Shown one piece after another: positions 35,109-45,857 of a stretch of 64,000 nucleotides of DNA. Source of the DNA: Pseudorasbora parva (Eukaryota > Chordata > Actinopteri > Cypriniformes > Gobionidae); the NCBI RefSeq assembly GCF_024679245.1, contig NC_090178.1, positions 49,076,925 to 49,140,924 on the forward strand, in the 5' to 3' direction. The notes beneath the pieces are model-generated. The model saw only the letters and a list, made by a program, of their open reading frames with translations, was not told the origin of the DNA and searched no databases. Both the position numbers and the translations under genes were made by a program. Position 1 is the first letter of the stretch. Each line of letters opens with the position of its first letter.

Positions 35109-35980
35109 TTGAGACCAATCTTGGACCTGCGTGCCCTGCACACGCTTCCGTTCAGAATGCTCACGCAGAAACATATTTTCACAGCGATCGACCTGAAGGA
35201 CACGTACTTTAATGTCTCCATTTTCCCAAGACAGACCGTTCCTACGCTATGCGTTCGAGGAGAAGGCATATCAGTACAACGTTCTGCCCTTCGGGCTGTC
35301 CCTGTTGCCTCGCATCTTCACGGAAGTCACGGAGGCAGCCATTGTTCCACTCAGAGAACGCGGCATTCGGATTCATACTGGCCCAGTCGCGGGTTGTGCA
35401 AGTTGTGCGAACACAGGGACCTGGTGCCCGACACCTCAGCCTGTTGGGCTTTCAGGTCAACCGAAAGAAAAGCAATCTCTGTCCCACACAGAGGATCTCT
35501 TATCTCGGTATGGAGCTGGACTCAGTCATCCAGACTGCGCGCCTCACAGAGAAGTAAGTCCGCTCAGTGCTGAACTGTTTGAATACGTTGAAAAGCAGGA
35601 CAGCAGTCCTGCTGAAACTTTTTTAGAAGCTCCTAGGGCATATGGCATCTGCAGCCACGGTGAGGCCGCTCGGATTGTTACATATGAGACCGCTTCAGTA
35701 CTGAGTCCCGAGATGGGTGTGGCAGAGTGGCAGGTACCGGGTCCCAGTTATTCCGTACTGTCGCCAAACCTTCAACCCGTGTTTGGACCCTTCATTTCTA
35801 TGGGCGGGGGTGCCTTTAGAACAGGTGTCCAGGCATGCTGTGGTCTTCACAGATGCCTCGTATACTGGCTGGTGGGGTCACATACAACAGGCGTGCAGTT
35901 TTGGGCCTATGGACGGGGCGCCCCTCCCCTGGCCCATTCCTCTAAGGAAGAACCTACTTTCACTCTATGGCACCCGTGAC
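35109..35980 (+). pseudogene. DIRS reverse transcriptase / RNase H fossil
   Basis: Starts RPILDLRALHTLPFRMLTQK and AIDLKDTYFNVSI (first RT Asp). It then changes frame to FLRYAFEEKAYQYNVLPFGL. Where the catalytic YxDD box should be, between GIRI (about 35370) and ILAQSR (about 35385), there is a short deletion with a frameshift, so the active site is gone. Downstream pieces in alternating frames: LGFQVNRKKSNLCPTQRISY, YLGMELDSVIQTARLTEK, then the RNase H start VSRHAVVFTDASYTGW (about 35830). The C-terminal half of RNase H seems largely deleted before the recombinase begins near 36000. Nonfunctional. Confidence 0.85.
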
Positions 35981-37010
35981 CAGACCTCTGGAGACTCCAT
36001 GTCTGGTCCCTGGACAGGACGCAGAGGTTCTAGATGGGCTACCACAGGCAGTGGTAGACACCATCACTTCCGCTAGAGCTCTGTCTATGAGATGCCTCTA
36101 TGCGTTGAAGTGGAGCCTGTTCGTTGAGTGGTGTTCTTCTTGCCGCAAAGACCCCCGAAGGTGTTCAGTTAGAGTCATGCTTTCTTTTCTGCAAGACGGG
36201 CTAAAGATAAAGCTCCCTCTACCCTCAAAGTGTACGTCGCAGCGATAACAGCGTATCACGACACAGTTGATGGTAAGTCCTTAGGGTAGCACAACCTAAT
36301 CGTCAGGATCCTCAGGGGTGTGAGGAGGCTAAATTCTCCTCGTCTAAACTAGGTACCCTCTTGTGACTTGGCTCTGGTGCTCAGAGCACTCCAGAGCCCT
36401 CCCTTTGAGCCTTTGCAGTCCGTTAAGTTAAAGATCCTGTCCATGAAGACAGTACTCTTGGTTGCATTGGCTTCCATCAAGAGGTTAGGGGACCTGCATG
36501 CACTTTCGGTTCAGTGAATCGTGCCTAGAATTCAGGCCTGGTAATTCTCACGTGGTTCTGAGACCCCGGCCCGGGTACACACCCAAGGTTCACACCACTA
36601 CTTTCCGGGATAAGGTGGTGAATCTGCAAGCGCTGCCTTTGGAGGAGGGACACCCAGCCCTAGCTTTGAGCGTCTACGCGGACTGAACTCAAAGCTTTAG
36701 GACCTCAGAACAGCTCTTCATCTTTTGCGGAGGCCAGCCGAAGGGAAAGGCTGTCTCCAAGCAGAGATGGGCCTACTGGATAGTGGATGCTATTGTCTTG
36801 GCGTACCAGTCCCAAGACTCGCCTTGCCCATTCAGGGTGCGAGTACACTCGACTAGGAGCGTGGCTTCCTCCTGGGCGCTTGTTCAAGGTGCCTCACTGA
36901 CAGATATATGTAGAGCTGCGGGCTGGGCAACACCTAAAATGTTTGCTAGATTCTATAGTCTCCGTGTAGAGACGGTCTCTTCCCGTGTACTCACCCCCAG
37001 TGGCCAGTAG
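35967..37010 (+). pseudogene. DIRS tyrosine recombinase, catalytic motifs retained but frame broken
   Basis: Joins the circular DNA copy into the genome in intact DIRS elements. The core-binding part reads VVDTITSARALSMRCLYALK and SLFVEWCSSCRKDPRRCSV (36050-36160). The first catalytic Arg lies in SIKRLGDLHALS (about 36475). After a stop and frame changes, the C-terminal block reads VHSTRSVASSWALVQGASL and ICRAAGWATPKMFARFYSLR (36840-36970): the HxxR pair (HSTR), the Gly-Trp motif and the candidate nucleophile Tyr in ARFY are all present. The ending SSRVLTPSGQ and its stop look native. Stops between 36250 and 36700 split it into at least three pieces. Confidence 0.85.
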
Positions 37011-37716
37011 CGTGAAGTACCCGTTCTAGTGTTAGCTTGCAATGCCACTTCCGCCCTCTTGGCTGGATACATATGCTTATTGTCTCCAGTTGTGTTCCTC
37101 AGAAATGGCTAACCCTGTCGAGCTCCTCCGTTACCCCTGCAGCCGTCTGACGCCAGGCCTGTAGCCGTATGCTTGTGGAACGTGTGTGTAGGCTGGGTAT
37201 CCATATGTAGTGGTTCAGAGGTATAGCAACCACATATATGTGTATTCTTCCACGGTACCAAGCTACCCTACTCAGCTAGCCCTATGTCTTTTCCTAGACA
37301 GAGCCTGCTCTGTCATCTCTGGAGTTGTTCTTTCCCCCCTGGGACCAGGTTGGAACCCCCCCCCCAGAGACTGCCATACTTTGCTGTCTCTAACCTAGCT
37401 ACCCTGCTAGGTTAGTCATTATGTGTATTATACCACCTCTCGTTCCATTGGAGGATGTGGCTCCACAACGTTCCATCTTCCGAGACGGCACGCTTTCCCA
37501 TCATTGTCCAATAGTCACTCTGAGTGGGTCTTGCAGGAACAGCAGTGACAGACCTTCTCTACTTAGAGCCCTAAATTCCTGGTCCAAGAAAGGGGCAGTG
37601 TAGTGAGCTCAAGCAAGCTATGCAAGGGCCAGCTTCCCTGGCGTGTTGGTAGGGATTCCAATTCGTCTGTCAGTTCCGATGTACGTCGAACGTGACCAAC
37701 TGAAAGGGAACGACTC

Positions 37717-38029
37717 GGTTACGTATGTAACCCTCATTCCCTGAAGGGTGGAACGGAGATTTACATCCCGTCATCAGGTGCTGTGCTTCCACTGATGTAC
37801 CGAGTCATTAGTTTGGCTCCTCAGTAGTAAATGAGGACATGCTGTATTTCACTTCCGTATTTATACCCGCGTTGCGGGCGGAGTGTGAACCGCTTGACAA
37901 TGTCGAATGGCTCGTATAGAAACACTTGAAGCAGATTGGTCTCTGAAAATAGATCCCATTCCTTCGTCAGTCAGTTCCGACGTAAGTCTCCGTTCCCTCC
38001 TTCAGGGAACGAGGGTTACATACATAACC
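37717..38029. repeat. DIRS terminal inverted repeat pair
   Basis: GGTTACGTATGTAACCCTCA...GGAACGGAGA (37717-37759) pairs with TCTCCGTTCCCTCCTTCAGG...ATAACC (37987-38029). The arms are about 43 bp with a ~227-bp loop. Pairing extends a little further inward (TTTAC/GTAAG). In DIRS elements such repeats template closure of the circular intermediate. The inner arm also contains a self-palindrome, GGTTACGTATGTAACC. Confidence 0.82.
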
Positions 38030-38466
38030 AAGACATTTTTATTAACTGAATGATCAAGAAAAAAATTGATTAAAAAGTGAATCGGATCAATTACAAATTG
38101 ATTTTAAATTAAATATTATATCTAATAATTCTCTGAAGCTTTGAACCCTAAACTGACATTTTGTCTGGGTAACTAGATATATGCATCCAAATTTACACAG
38201 ACATTTACTTGCACCTCCGATTCATGTTTTCATGATTATTTTATGGACAGAACAATTATTTCAGATGCCGAGGCTCAAAGCAAGTGACGGCTCACACTAT
38301 GACTTTTGTGTTTCATCACCAGTGTGTGAGACAAACCGATTTGCAGAGATCAGAATTCCTTTATGCTGTTTGGGGAAATGTGAGACTGAGATTATCCCTG
38401 ACACTGGTGTGTGAGCGTCAGAGATGAGAATCTCCAGCAAGAGTTTTAGACAATGTGCCAAATTCT

Positions 38467-38550
<84 letters not shown>

Positions 38551-39419
38551 ACATCTCACACTGCGTGTAGTTCCACAGCTGTCAATGTAAAGTAATCCCA
38601 GTGGTGCCAAACTTTGATCTAGAGGTAGGTTATTAGTGTTAAAATTTGTGTTACTTGAAACTAAAAACATGTTAACGGAAATAAGATCTAATTTTTTGTT
38701 TAACTTTAACTATAGAAATAAATTCATATAAGTAGGCTAATTTAAAAAACTAAAAAATAACTAACTAAAATTAAAGTGAAACTATAAATAAAATAAAATC
38801 TAATTCAAATGATTAACAAAACTATAAATACGGAGTCCATAAAGGCACAGTGAAGGAAGAGAATATGAAATGGGAGAATAACATTTAACTGTCAATGGTT
38901 TTGCGTTCCCTCGCAAAAGGTTTTACTTTGCATTCGTTTGCAACAAACACAAAAGTTGCAAAGTGTCTCAGGGGAATGCAGAAGTTTTACAAGTAAATGC
39001 AAAAGAACTGAAAGATATTTCTTTTTCCAACCTCATATTTTTCCCATCGCCCATGTTAGGGGCTTTGTATACAATATTATATAAATGATACTAAAATAAC
39101 TGTCATGGTCATCAGTTAGTCACCACCTCTTCACTACATTTCCCATTATCCTCCCTGGCCCTCACCTGCATACAATTCACAATCACACACACCTGCACCT
39201 CATCTGCATCCCCATTAACCTGCTTCTTAACTAACAGTTGCAATTTGACGATATTTATCCGGCAGATTTACATGCTTATGGTCCGGTCTCCCATCGTCAC
39301 AGGCTTTGAAGCATGTCAAAATCCAATAAAAGGCTCTAAAAAAAAGCTCTGAAAAAAAACCTGCTTAATTTCTCTTTTTAAAATCCCCTCACCAACGTCC
39401 GCTGTCAGTTGTCACAAAC
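38030..39419. other. No gene recognised
   Basis: Contains the GT microsatellite 38469-38549. At 39115-39240, CCTCCCTGGCCCTCACCTGC and CACACACCTGCACCTCATCT resemble LTR segments seen in fish elements, but no boundaries were found. Confidence 0.45.
38469..38549. repeat. (GT)n microsatellite
   Basis: About 40 GT dinucleotides. Confidence 0.98.
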
Positions 39420-39427
39420 CTGTTAAG

Positions 39428-40642
39428 CAGAGGTGGGTAGAGTAGCCAAAATCTTTACTCAAGTAAAAGTACAAGTACTTTCGGAAATATTTACGTGAAT
39501 TTGCGATTTGCGTGAATCTGACATTAAATCACGTACACCCACACTAAACCTACCCGAAAGTGTTAACAAAAGCAAATGTGACAAAAATAAAATTGTGTCC
39601 ATGTATTTTTAGCTTGTGATTAGAACTCGTCTTTGAGCTCTTTTATCATGACTCGTTCTTCATGGGGTTCGTTCTCAAGCTGTTCGCATTGCAAATACAA
39701 ATCTGTATCAGCTGAGCTATCGAGCAAATCTGGTGAATCAGAAAAGCAGAACATGGAGCTGTGACGCAAAATTCAAAATGTTTTAGTTTACAAACCATAG
39801 ACTAAAAAAAAATGCAGTTTTTCTGCCTATAGTGTTCATTTCTGTTGGAATTCCTGCAGTGTGTATTGGTATGTATTTTGTGGTTTGCAAAAACATTGCC
39901 GCAGGTACATTTTGCCAATGAGGTTGCTCGTTTTATGAGAAAAAAAGATATGTAAATGTGCAGATGTGAACGTTTGTTTGTGGACGTGTGTTCAGGGGAT
40001 TCAAATGATTTGTCAATGCTTGCACAAGAGCACATATGAGGAAAACACTCGGACAGTGTGTGAAATAGTATTACAATAAAGGAAAAGTGCCCATAGTTAT
40101 TAATTATCATTAATAGTGTTCAAATATAGGCATCATTGTTACACTTACCGCTGTTTTCTCAGGTTGGAGCTGGAATTATTGTATGCTGAGATGTCAGTTC
40201 ATATTGGTGCACACAGCATGCATTAAATTATGAAACTTTTTGACATCTTGGACTGAAAACAGGCTGAACTTGAAGCCGCGTACGGGTGATCTGCCGTAGC
40301 TCACACACATCTCCCTCTGCTTCGGCCATCATCTTCTGACTAAACGCGCGCTTAATTTAATGCGGGTATCCACCTCTCGTGAAGCAGCCTCTCCAACGTT
40401 TCGCGAGACTTGCGAACAAGTCATAACTTATTTTAAAATATATAATTAATTATCACCATTGACAGTAGCGGAGGAACGCCACCGAATGTAACGAAGTAAA
40501 AGTACAGTTTTTTAACAAGAAATGTACTTGAGTAAAAGTAAAAGTACCCATTTTTAAATATACTCTAAAAGAACAAGTTACCCAAAAAATGTACTCACGT
40601 AAATGTAACGAAGTAAATGAAATTCGTTACTACCCACCTCTG
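39428..40642. mobile_element. hAT element, non-autonomous (CAGAGGTGGGTAGAGTAGCC)
   Basis: 1,215 bp. The left end is CAGAGGTGGGTAGAGTAGCC and the right end is CGTTACTACCCACCTCTG. Subterminal AAGTAAAAGTAC/GTAAAAGTAAAAGTACCC motifs are mirror-oriented, as in Tol2-like hAT elements. It is flanked by CTGTTAAG (39420-39427) and CTGCTAAG (40643-40650), an 8-bp duplication with one substitution. No transposase frame is seen. Confidence 0.92.
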
Positions 40643-40925
40643 CTGCTAAGCCTATAACCCATTCGACGCTTGGTTCATTGTTGCCAAGTCCAACAGTTGG
40701 TTGTCCAAATCTGAAATGGGGCTGCATTTAGGCTACTGTTGCTTTCGGGTGTATGTAGCCTATAGTCCAATGGTTAAGTTGTCTTTACTTAAGAAACATT
40801 TCTACCGCCTGTGCCCCACATTTTGGGATATTTTGGCCCATTTTGGCCGTGATTCCATTTGGCGGAATGGGCTCTACTAGCTGATAAGTGTGGAGCAGTC
40901 AGAATTTAGGGTGACCGATCGGGAA

Positions 40926-41512
40926 GGCTTTTGCGACATCCGGAGAGTGGTGAGTGGGTCCTATCGGCCAACGGTACAGTGGAGGAGATGTGGAACACTC
41001 GGCCAGGAAGCGCTCACTGACATCTGATGGGAGATCAAGACTCGCTGTATCTGATGGGTAAGCTTCGCTGGCAGACGGGTGGAAGGTAAAGCATGAATGA
41101 TCGTCCAGGAGAGCTCTTGCAGCATCCAAAAGGAGATCAAGACTCGTGGTATCAGGGAAGCCTCGCTGGACGGCGAAAAGAGAAGGGATAGGCATAGACC
41201 TGGAGAGCTCTGTGGTGTTTGAAAGGAGATCAAGACTCAAGGTATCAGACAAGCGAGCCTCGCTGAATGGAAAAAGAAAAAGATTGATAGCAACCTGGAG
41301 GGGCCTCGCGGCATTCGATGGGAGAACAATTCTCAAGGCATCGGAAAGGGAATCCTCGCTAGTCAGAGAAAGAAAAGGATGGATGCTGGCCTAGAGGGTT
41401 TTCACGGCATCTGATCGGAGATCAAGCTCAAGGCGTCGGATGAGTGAGCCTCACCAGACGAAGAAAGAGGAGAAAGAAACATTAGCCACTGTCCAGGAGA
41501 GCTCTTGCAGCA
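40926..41512. repeat. Minisatellite, ~95-104 bp unit, five clear copies
   Basis: Units start at about 41018, 41122, 41217, 41313 and 41410. Each carries a GGAGATCAAGACTC-like block, then GCCTCGCTGG, then a GAAAAAG-rich block, then CCTGGAGAGCTCT. A more diverged copy may occupy 40926-41017. The units differ by substitutions and small indels, so it is not a young array. Its right edge merges with the recombinase fossil at 41512. Confidence 0.82.
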
Positions 41513-42250
41513 AGCATGAGAAGACCATCTTCCGAGAGCTTGGATCTGCTGCTGGGAGAGTCCTTTTTGCGCTGCTGTTGTGGCTGCTCCTATGTGGAAG
41601 GAGTGGCTTGAAAAGTTTTGCGCTGAGGTGCTTGATTGATTGAGAACAGATTTGAGCTGTTTCTCGAACCAGAAGCGCGTGATGGGTTCATTAGAGGCGT
41701 CTATGAAAATAGGTTCAGAAAGAGATTTAGCCTGAAATCTCCTTATTTGGAGGCATGCAAGAACAGTTTGGAATGTTTGATTTGGGGAGGAGATGTTGAA
41801 AATGTAGATCAAAATGTATGTAAAATGTAGATGGCCTTTTTTAGCTTGGTCTGTCTTGCATTGTTTGATTAAGTGTGATATGGTTTCATCATCGAGTACT
41901 GATAGGTCTGAGATGGTGGGGTGGACTTTATGGTCGAATTTGGAGATGATCGCGATTTCTGAGCATCTAAGGAAGCCAAAAAAGGCTAAGATAAACATGG
42001 TATCAAGTGTACGGGCTCTATAAAGGGGCTGATAGCCTGTAACGAAGGCATGAATGCATTTTGTGAGTATTTGTAGTGTTGGGCTGTGATCACTGAAACC
42101 TTTTGATCAAGAGGGAGGTTTGTTAATTCTCTGGGGAGGGAGGGCCGTAAATCAATTGTGGAAAAATTGGACACTGCTCAAGTAGCCTTTGATAGAACCA
42201 ACTTGGAGGCCCTTAGGAAGGAAACAAATAAGGTGATTAAAAGGAGGGAA
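41402..42250 (-). pseudogene. Tyrosine recombinase of a mobile element (Crypton/DIRS-like), inactive
   Basis: Readable from about 42205 in a frame interrupted by stops (GYLSSVQFFHN, then ILTKCIHAFVTGYQPLYRAR). From 41998 it is a clean 198-codon frame beginning MFILAFFGFLRCSEIA, which holds the first catalytic Arg. The HxxR box reads HSFHIGAATTAAQKG, so the second Arg is His. The GRW motif is kept in QQQIQALGRWSSHACCKSS; the place where the nucleophilic Tyr should follow reads Ser. Beyond that the frame runs into the minisatellite. Two catalytic positions are lost, so it is inactive. No reverse transcriptase lies nearby, which would favour a Crypton-type DNA transposon over a DIRS/Ngaro fragment, but this is not settled. 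Confidence 0.75.
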
Positions 42251-42307
42251 AATACAATGCTTTGAACATTTCTAAGTCTTCACATAGGATCGGAAGGTTT
42301 TGGGAGG

Positions 42308-42534
42308 GAACAGCACTGCTGCGACAGTAGAGAAATTAGTCAGAGAAACTGCGCTCCGGCGGGAGCAGAGGAAACAGCACTGCTGCGGCAGTGGAGAAAT
42401 TAGCCAGAGAGGCTGAGCTCCTGTGGGAGCAGAAGAAACAGGACTGCTGCGGCAGTATATAAATTAGCCAGAGAGGCTGAGCTCCATCGGGAGCAGAGGA
42501 AACAGCACTGCTGCGGCAGTGGAGAAATTTTGTG
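42308..42534. repeat. 64-bp minisatellite, ~3.6 copies
   Basis: Copies start at 42308, 42371, 42435 and 42499 (periods 63, 64, 64). The unit carries AACAGCACTGCTGCGGCAGT, GAGAAATTAGCCAGAGAGGC and TGAGCTCC..GGGAGCAGAG. The copies are very similar, suggesting recent expansion. A CTGCTGC/GCGGCAG mini-palindrome lies in each unit. Confidence 0.92.
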
Positions 42535-42952
42535 GAAAAAAAGTACATACTTTTGAGTGTGTAGCAGGAAAGTATGCAAGCTTTGGGACATACTACTTCA
42601 TCATCTTTAACCGACTCTGTCGATTAGTTACGTGTATCCCATCATCACCATTTAACTGCCCTGTCAATCGTCGTCAGATTCGTCAGAGTTAAAATCCTAC
42701 ACATTCAGTTTAATCTCCTGCCGTATCGTACAGAATTGATTTGCCATGTGTGGGTCTTTAATGCAGAGACTCTCCTCATGTGTTTGCAGTTTAAATATAA
42801 TGATGCATTTAAAAGTTAATGGTCAAACGGGTCATTACAAAAGTTCACAATGCTGCTGCAGGTGAAATATAATGTGGATAGCACTGAATAAATATCTTTT
42901 CATCAGGTTAAATACTGATAATTGATCACTCAAACCTTATCTAAACCTCTCT

Positions 42953-43990
42953 ACTTACTTAAGTTTTGGCACATCCATTTGTTAACTTCATCAATGCATT
43001 TGCACAGGGAGTCAATGGGGCTGTAGTCATTAGGTGACAGTGCTAAGTAGAGCTGAGTATCATCAGCATAGCTGTGGTAAGCAATATTGTTATTTTTCAT
43101 AATTTGGCTCAGTGGCAGCATATACAGGTTAAACAGGAGTGGTGCTAGAATTGACCATTGTGGGACTCCGCATGTCATGGACGTCCACTCAGACTTATGG
43201 TCACCTATACTCACATAATAGCCTCTCCCTTCTAAGTATGATCTGAACCATCTGAGGACCATCCCAGAAAGCCCAACCCAGTTTTCCAGCCTGTCAAGAA
43301 GTATGTTGTGGTCAACAGTGTCGAATGCAGCTCTGAGGTTGAGTAGAACCAGAATTGATGTTTTGCCTGTATCAGTATTTAAGCGAATATCATTTATAAT
43401 CTTTATGAGCGCTGTCTCTGTGCTGTGATGCAGTCGGAAACCAGATTGAAAATTGTCAAAGAATCCGTTTGAGTTTAAGAATTTGTTTAGTTGGTTGAAA
43501 ACAACTTTTCAATGATTTTGCCTATAAAGGGAAGATTTGAGATTGGTCTGTAGTTGCTCAGTATGGAGTTATCCAGATTTCTCTTTTTCAGAAGAGGCTT
43601 AACTATTGCAGTTTTAATGGCGATTGGAAAAGTCCCATAGAGAAGGGAGGAGTTCACCACTTCTAGGAGATCTGCTTCTAAACAGTTAAACACACTTTTG
43701 AAAAAAGAAGTGGGGAGTGCGTCAAGGGCGCAGGTTGATGTTTTCAGGTGCTGTATTGTGTATTCTAAAATTTTACCGTCAATTGTTTTGAAAACAGACA
43801 TAGTAATTTTCTGAGGTTTTGGTCTGATCTGTCTGACCCCAGAGCAACTCAAGGATGTGCTGATTGCCTTTCTGATATTTTTCACTGAGAAGAAGGAAGC
43901 AAACTCGCTGCATTTGCTGTCTGAGAGCATTTCTCTGGGAATGTGACTCGGTGGGGTTGACTCGGTCTGTCTACAGTAGCAAAAAGAGTG
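42953..43990 (-). pseudogene. L2-type LINE reverse transcriptase fossil
   Basis: Upstream part, 43930 to about 43490: SKCSEFASFFSVKNIRKAIS, then KTAIVKPLLKKRNLDNSIL and SNYRPISNLPFIGKIIEKLF, the NYRPIS motif of LINE RTs. After a frameshift near 43490 the RT continues through an LLNSTQLRAAFDTVDHN-like region (43340-43290, frame-broken) to a 103-codon frame at 43262: MVLRWFRSYLEGRGYYVSIG, TCGVPQWSILAPLLFNLYML, then the catalytic box HSYADDTQLYLAL. The conserved Gly after VPQ is Trp. The YADD catalytic motif is intact, but the frameshifts and truncation rule out activity. Confidence 0.86.
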
Positions 43991-44105
43991 TGCGTGTTGT
44001 TTATATGTTTGTTTATAATATTTGAGAAGAAGGTCTGTCTAGCTTTGCCTAGTTCAACATTGAAAGCATGAAGACTGTCTTTATATATGTTTTAATGGAC
44101 TACAA
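42953..44105 (-). mobile_element. L2-type LINE fragment
   Basis: Minus-strand segment of a non-LTR retrotransposon ORF2. It contains the endonuclease-RT linker and the RT fingers and palm, truncated at both ends. Related L2-clade LINEs are very common in fish. There is no 3' tail or target duplication, so the right and left edges are breaks rather than insertion ends. Confidence 0.85.
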
Positions 44106-44344
44106 GTTTTGTCTTCCGCCACTTTCGTTCAGATTTTCTGCATTGTCTTTTCATTATTTGAACTGCTGATCATGCACCAGTTTGTTCAATTTGTTCACGA
44201 ACAAGATCTCTTCAAGATACTTCAGAGTCAGAATCAAAGCATCTCGGTCAGTAAAGGGCATATTCGTTCACTGATTGAACACATCCCATGCTCTGTCACA
44301 TCTCATTCTTGAATGCTATTGGCTCGAGGTTACTTACCTCGTGG

Positions 44345-44572
44345 GTAATTAGCTTACTTACCTGCCTGTTTACCTACCTGTTTACCTACTGGTTAACCTA
44401 CCTACCTGTTTACCTACCAGTTTACCTACCTACCTCTTTACCTACCTGTTTACCTACTGGTTAACCTACCTACCTGTTTACCTACCAGTTTACCTACCTA
44501 CCTCTTTACCTACCTGCCTCTGTTTACCTACCTGTTTAGCTAATGGTTTACCTACCTACCTGTTTACCTACC
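44345..44572. repeat. (TACC)n-derived array 1
   Basis: Tetranucleotide-derived array with CTACCTACCTGTTTACCTAC units, plus variants with CAGTTTACC, CTGGTTAACC and CTCTTTACC. Higher-order units of about 24-48 bp recur. Confidence 0.9.
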
Positions 44573-45045
44573 TAAAATTAAATAAAATAACATAATATTT
44601 AAATTTTAATTTAAAATTAAAATCGTCTGCCTAGTTCGCATATAGGCACGAACTACATAGTACCTGTGTTTGTAACATTTCTCCTAAATCCAAAATAATT
44701 CCATATAGCTGAAGTGGTGTTCTTTTTCACCACAAGGTCTTCGTCAGCTTCTACCTTTTCCTCACTCTTTTTCTCAGTATTTGCTAACGGCACAGTGTCA
44801 CAACTAAATCGACACCTCACAAATCAATCTGAGCATTGCTGACACTTGAAGCCTGGGGCTTCATCTGATTGGCCAAATACCATGAACCCGCCAGCCATGT
44901 CTTCAGGGTTAAACGTGATAGGTCAAACGTTTATTGTGCTTTTGATGCTTGTAATAAACTGTTTTCCCTTATTCATCGTGTTAGGCTGTCTGCGCAAGTT
45001 CATATTGCGATAACGATGAAAATTTGATGTATTGTTCCGCCCTGT
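44573..45045. other. Spacer between TACC arrays; no gene
   Basis: AT-rich at 44575-44625, otherwise unrecognised. It separates two arrays of the same repeat. Confidence 0.5.
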
Positions 45046-45236
45046 TACCTACCTACCTGTCCACCTGCCTGTTTACCTACCTACCTGTTTACCTACCAGT
45101 TTACCTACCTACATGTTTACCTACCGGTTTACCTACCTACCTGTTTACCTACCGGTTTTCCTACCTACCGGTTTACCTACCTACCTGTTTCCCTACCAGT
45201 TTACCTACCTACTGGTTTACCTACCTACCTGTTTAC
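45046..45236. repeat. (TACC)n-derived array 2
   Basis: Same unit as array 1 (CTACCTACCTGTTTACCTAC with CGGTTTACC variants), same orientation. It yields a spurious Pro/Thr/Tyr/Leu-rich open frame. Confidence 0.9.
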
Positions 45237-45857
45237 CACAAAGAGTACCTGCCTCCCTTGTATTATCTGTTTCATCTTGTCTCCATCGTCTTCCTGGTCC
45301 TCTTCTCCTTCTCATTCCTGTGCTTCCTTTCCTCCATCGAGGTGTGTGCACTGGATTCCCAATCTCCATTCATCCACCATTCTTCACATCTGAAATGCGT
45401 ACCTTTTCATCACCATTCATACAGCCCTTCTGGATGTTAATAAACTTGTCTATATTCACATTATTCCTGGTTGTGAGTCTCTGTTCCATAACAATAACAT
45501 TAGGTAGAGGTGAATTTCAGAATGATGACTGTTTTCAAACAGGTTTTCCTCTCAAACAACCCAACGGCCCAATTCGATGTCATGTCACGCAAGATGTGGT
45601 TTTCTTCAGGCGGTTATTCAAAAGTAGCTGTATAGGATAGTCTCAGGACAGCTCAGGATAGTCTCTATTCTCGGATGGTTCACATTCTTGTGACGACATC
45701 CGCCAATCAGCACGCATTCATCCAAACTGAATTTCGAGGTGACTTAAAGGTGCTGTCACTAAACAGAATTGCAAAAAATACATCTACAAGTAACATAGCA
45801 AGTCACCCATATTTCTGGATTCTGAAGACGGCACACTGTAAAAATGTATCAGTTGAC
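45237..45857. other. No gene recognised
   Basis: Frames here are continuations of the TACC read-through. No domains or splice structure can be supported. Confidence 0.45.

Larger units (their letters stand above)
35093..38029 (+). mobile_element. DIRS-type retrotransposon, 5'-truncated
   Basis: Plus strand: RT and RNase H (35109-35980), then a tyrosine recombinase (35967-37010), then a ~1-kb non-coding 3' region ending in an inverted repeat pair (37717-37759 with 37987-38029). RT plus tyrosine recombinase, with no integrase and no direct LTRs, is the defining DIRS architecture. Gag and the start of RT are missing; the left break is at about 35093. The RT frame is shifted several times, while the recombinase end is still readable. 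Confidence 0.9.

Noticed and set aside
42308..42534. CRISPR-like regular spacing
   Set aside because: The whole 64-bp unit repeats, with no unique spacers. This is a eukaryotic minisatellite.
45024..45640. 202-codon frame with LPTYLPVYLP-like repeats
   Set aside because: The repetitive part is the TACC array; the rest has no recognisable domain, so it is not treated as a repeat protein gene.
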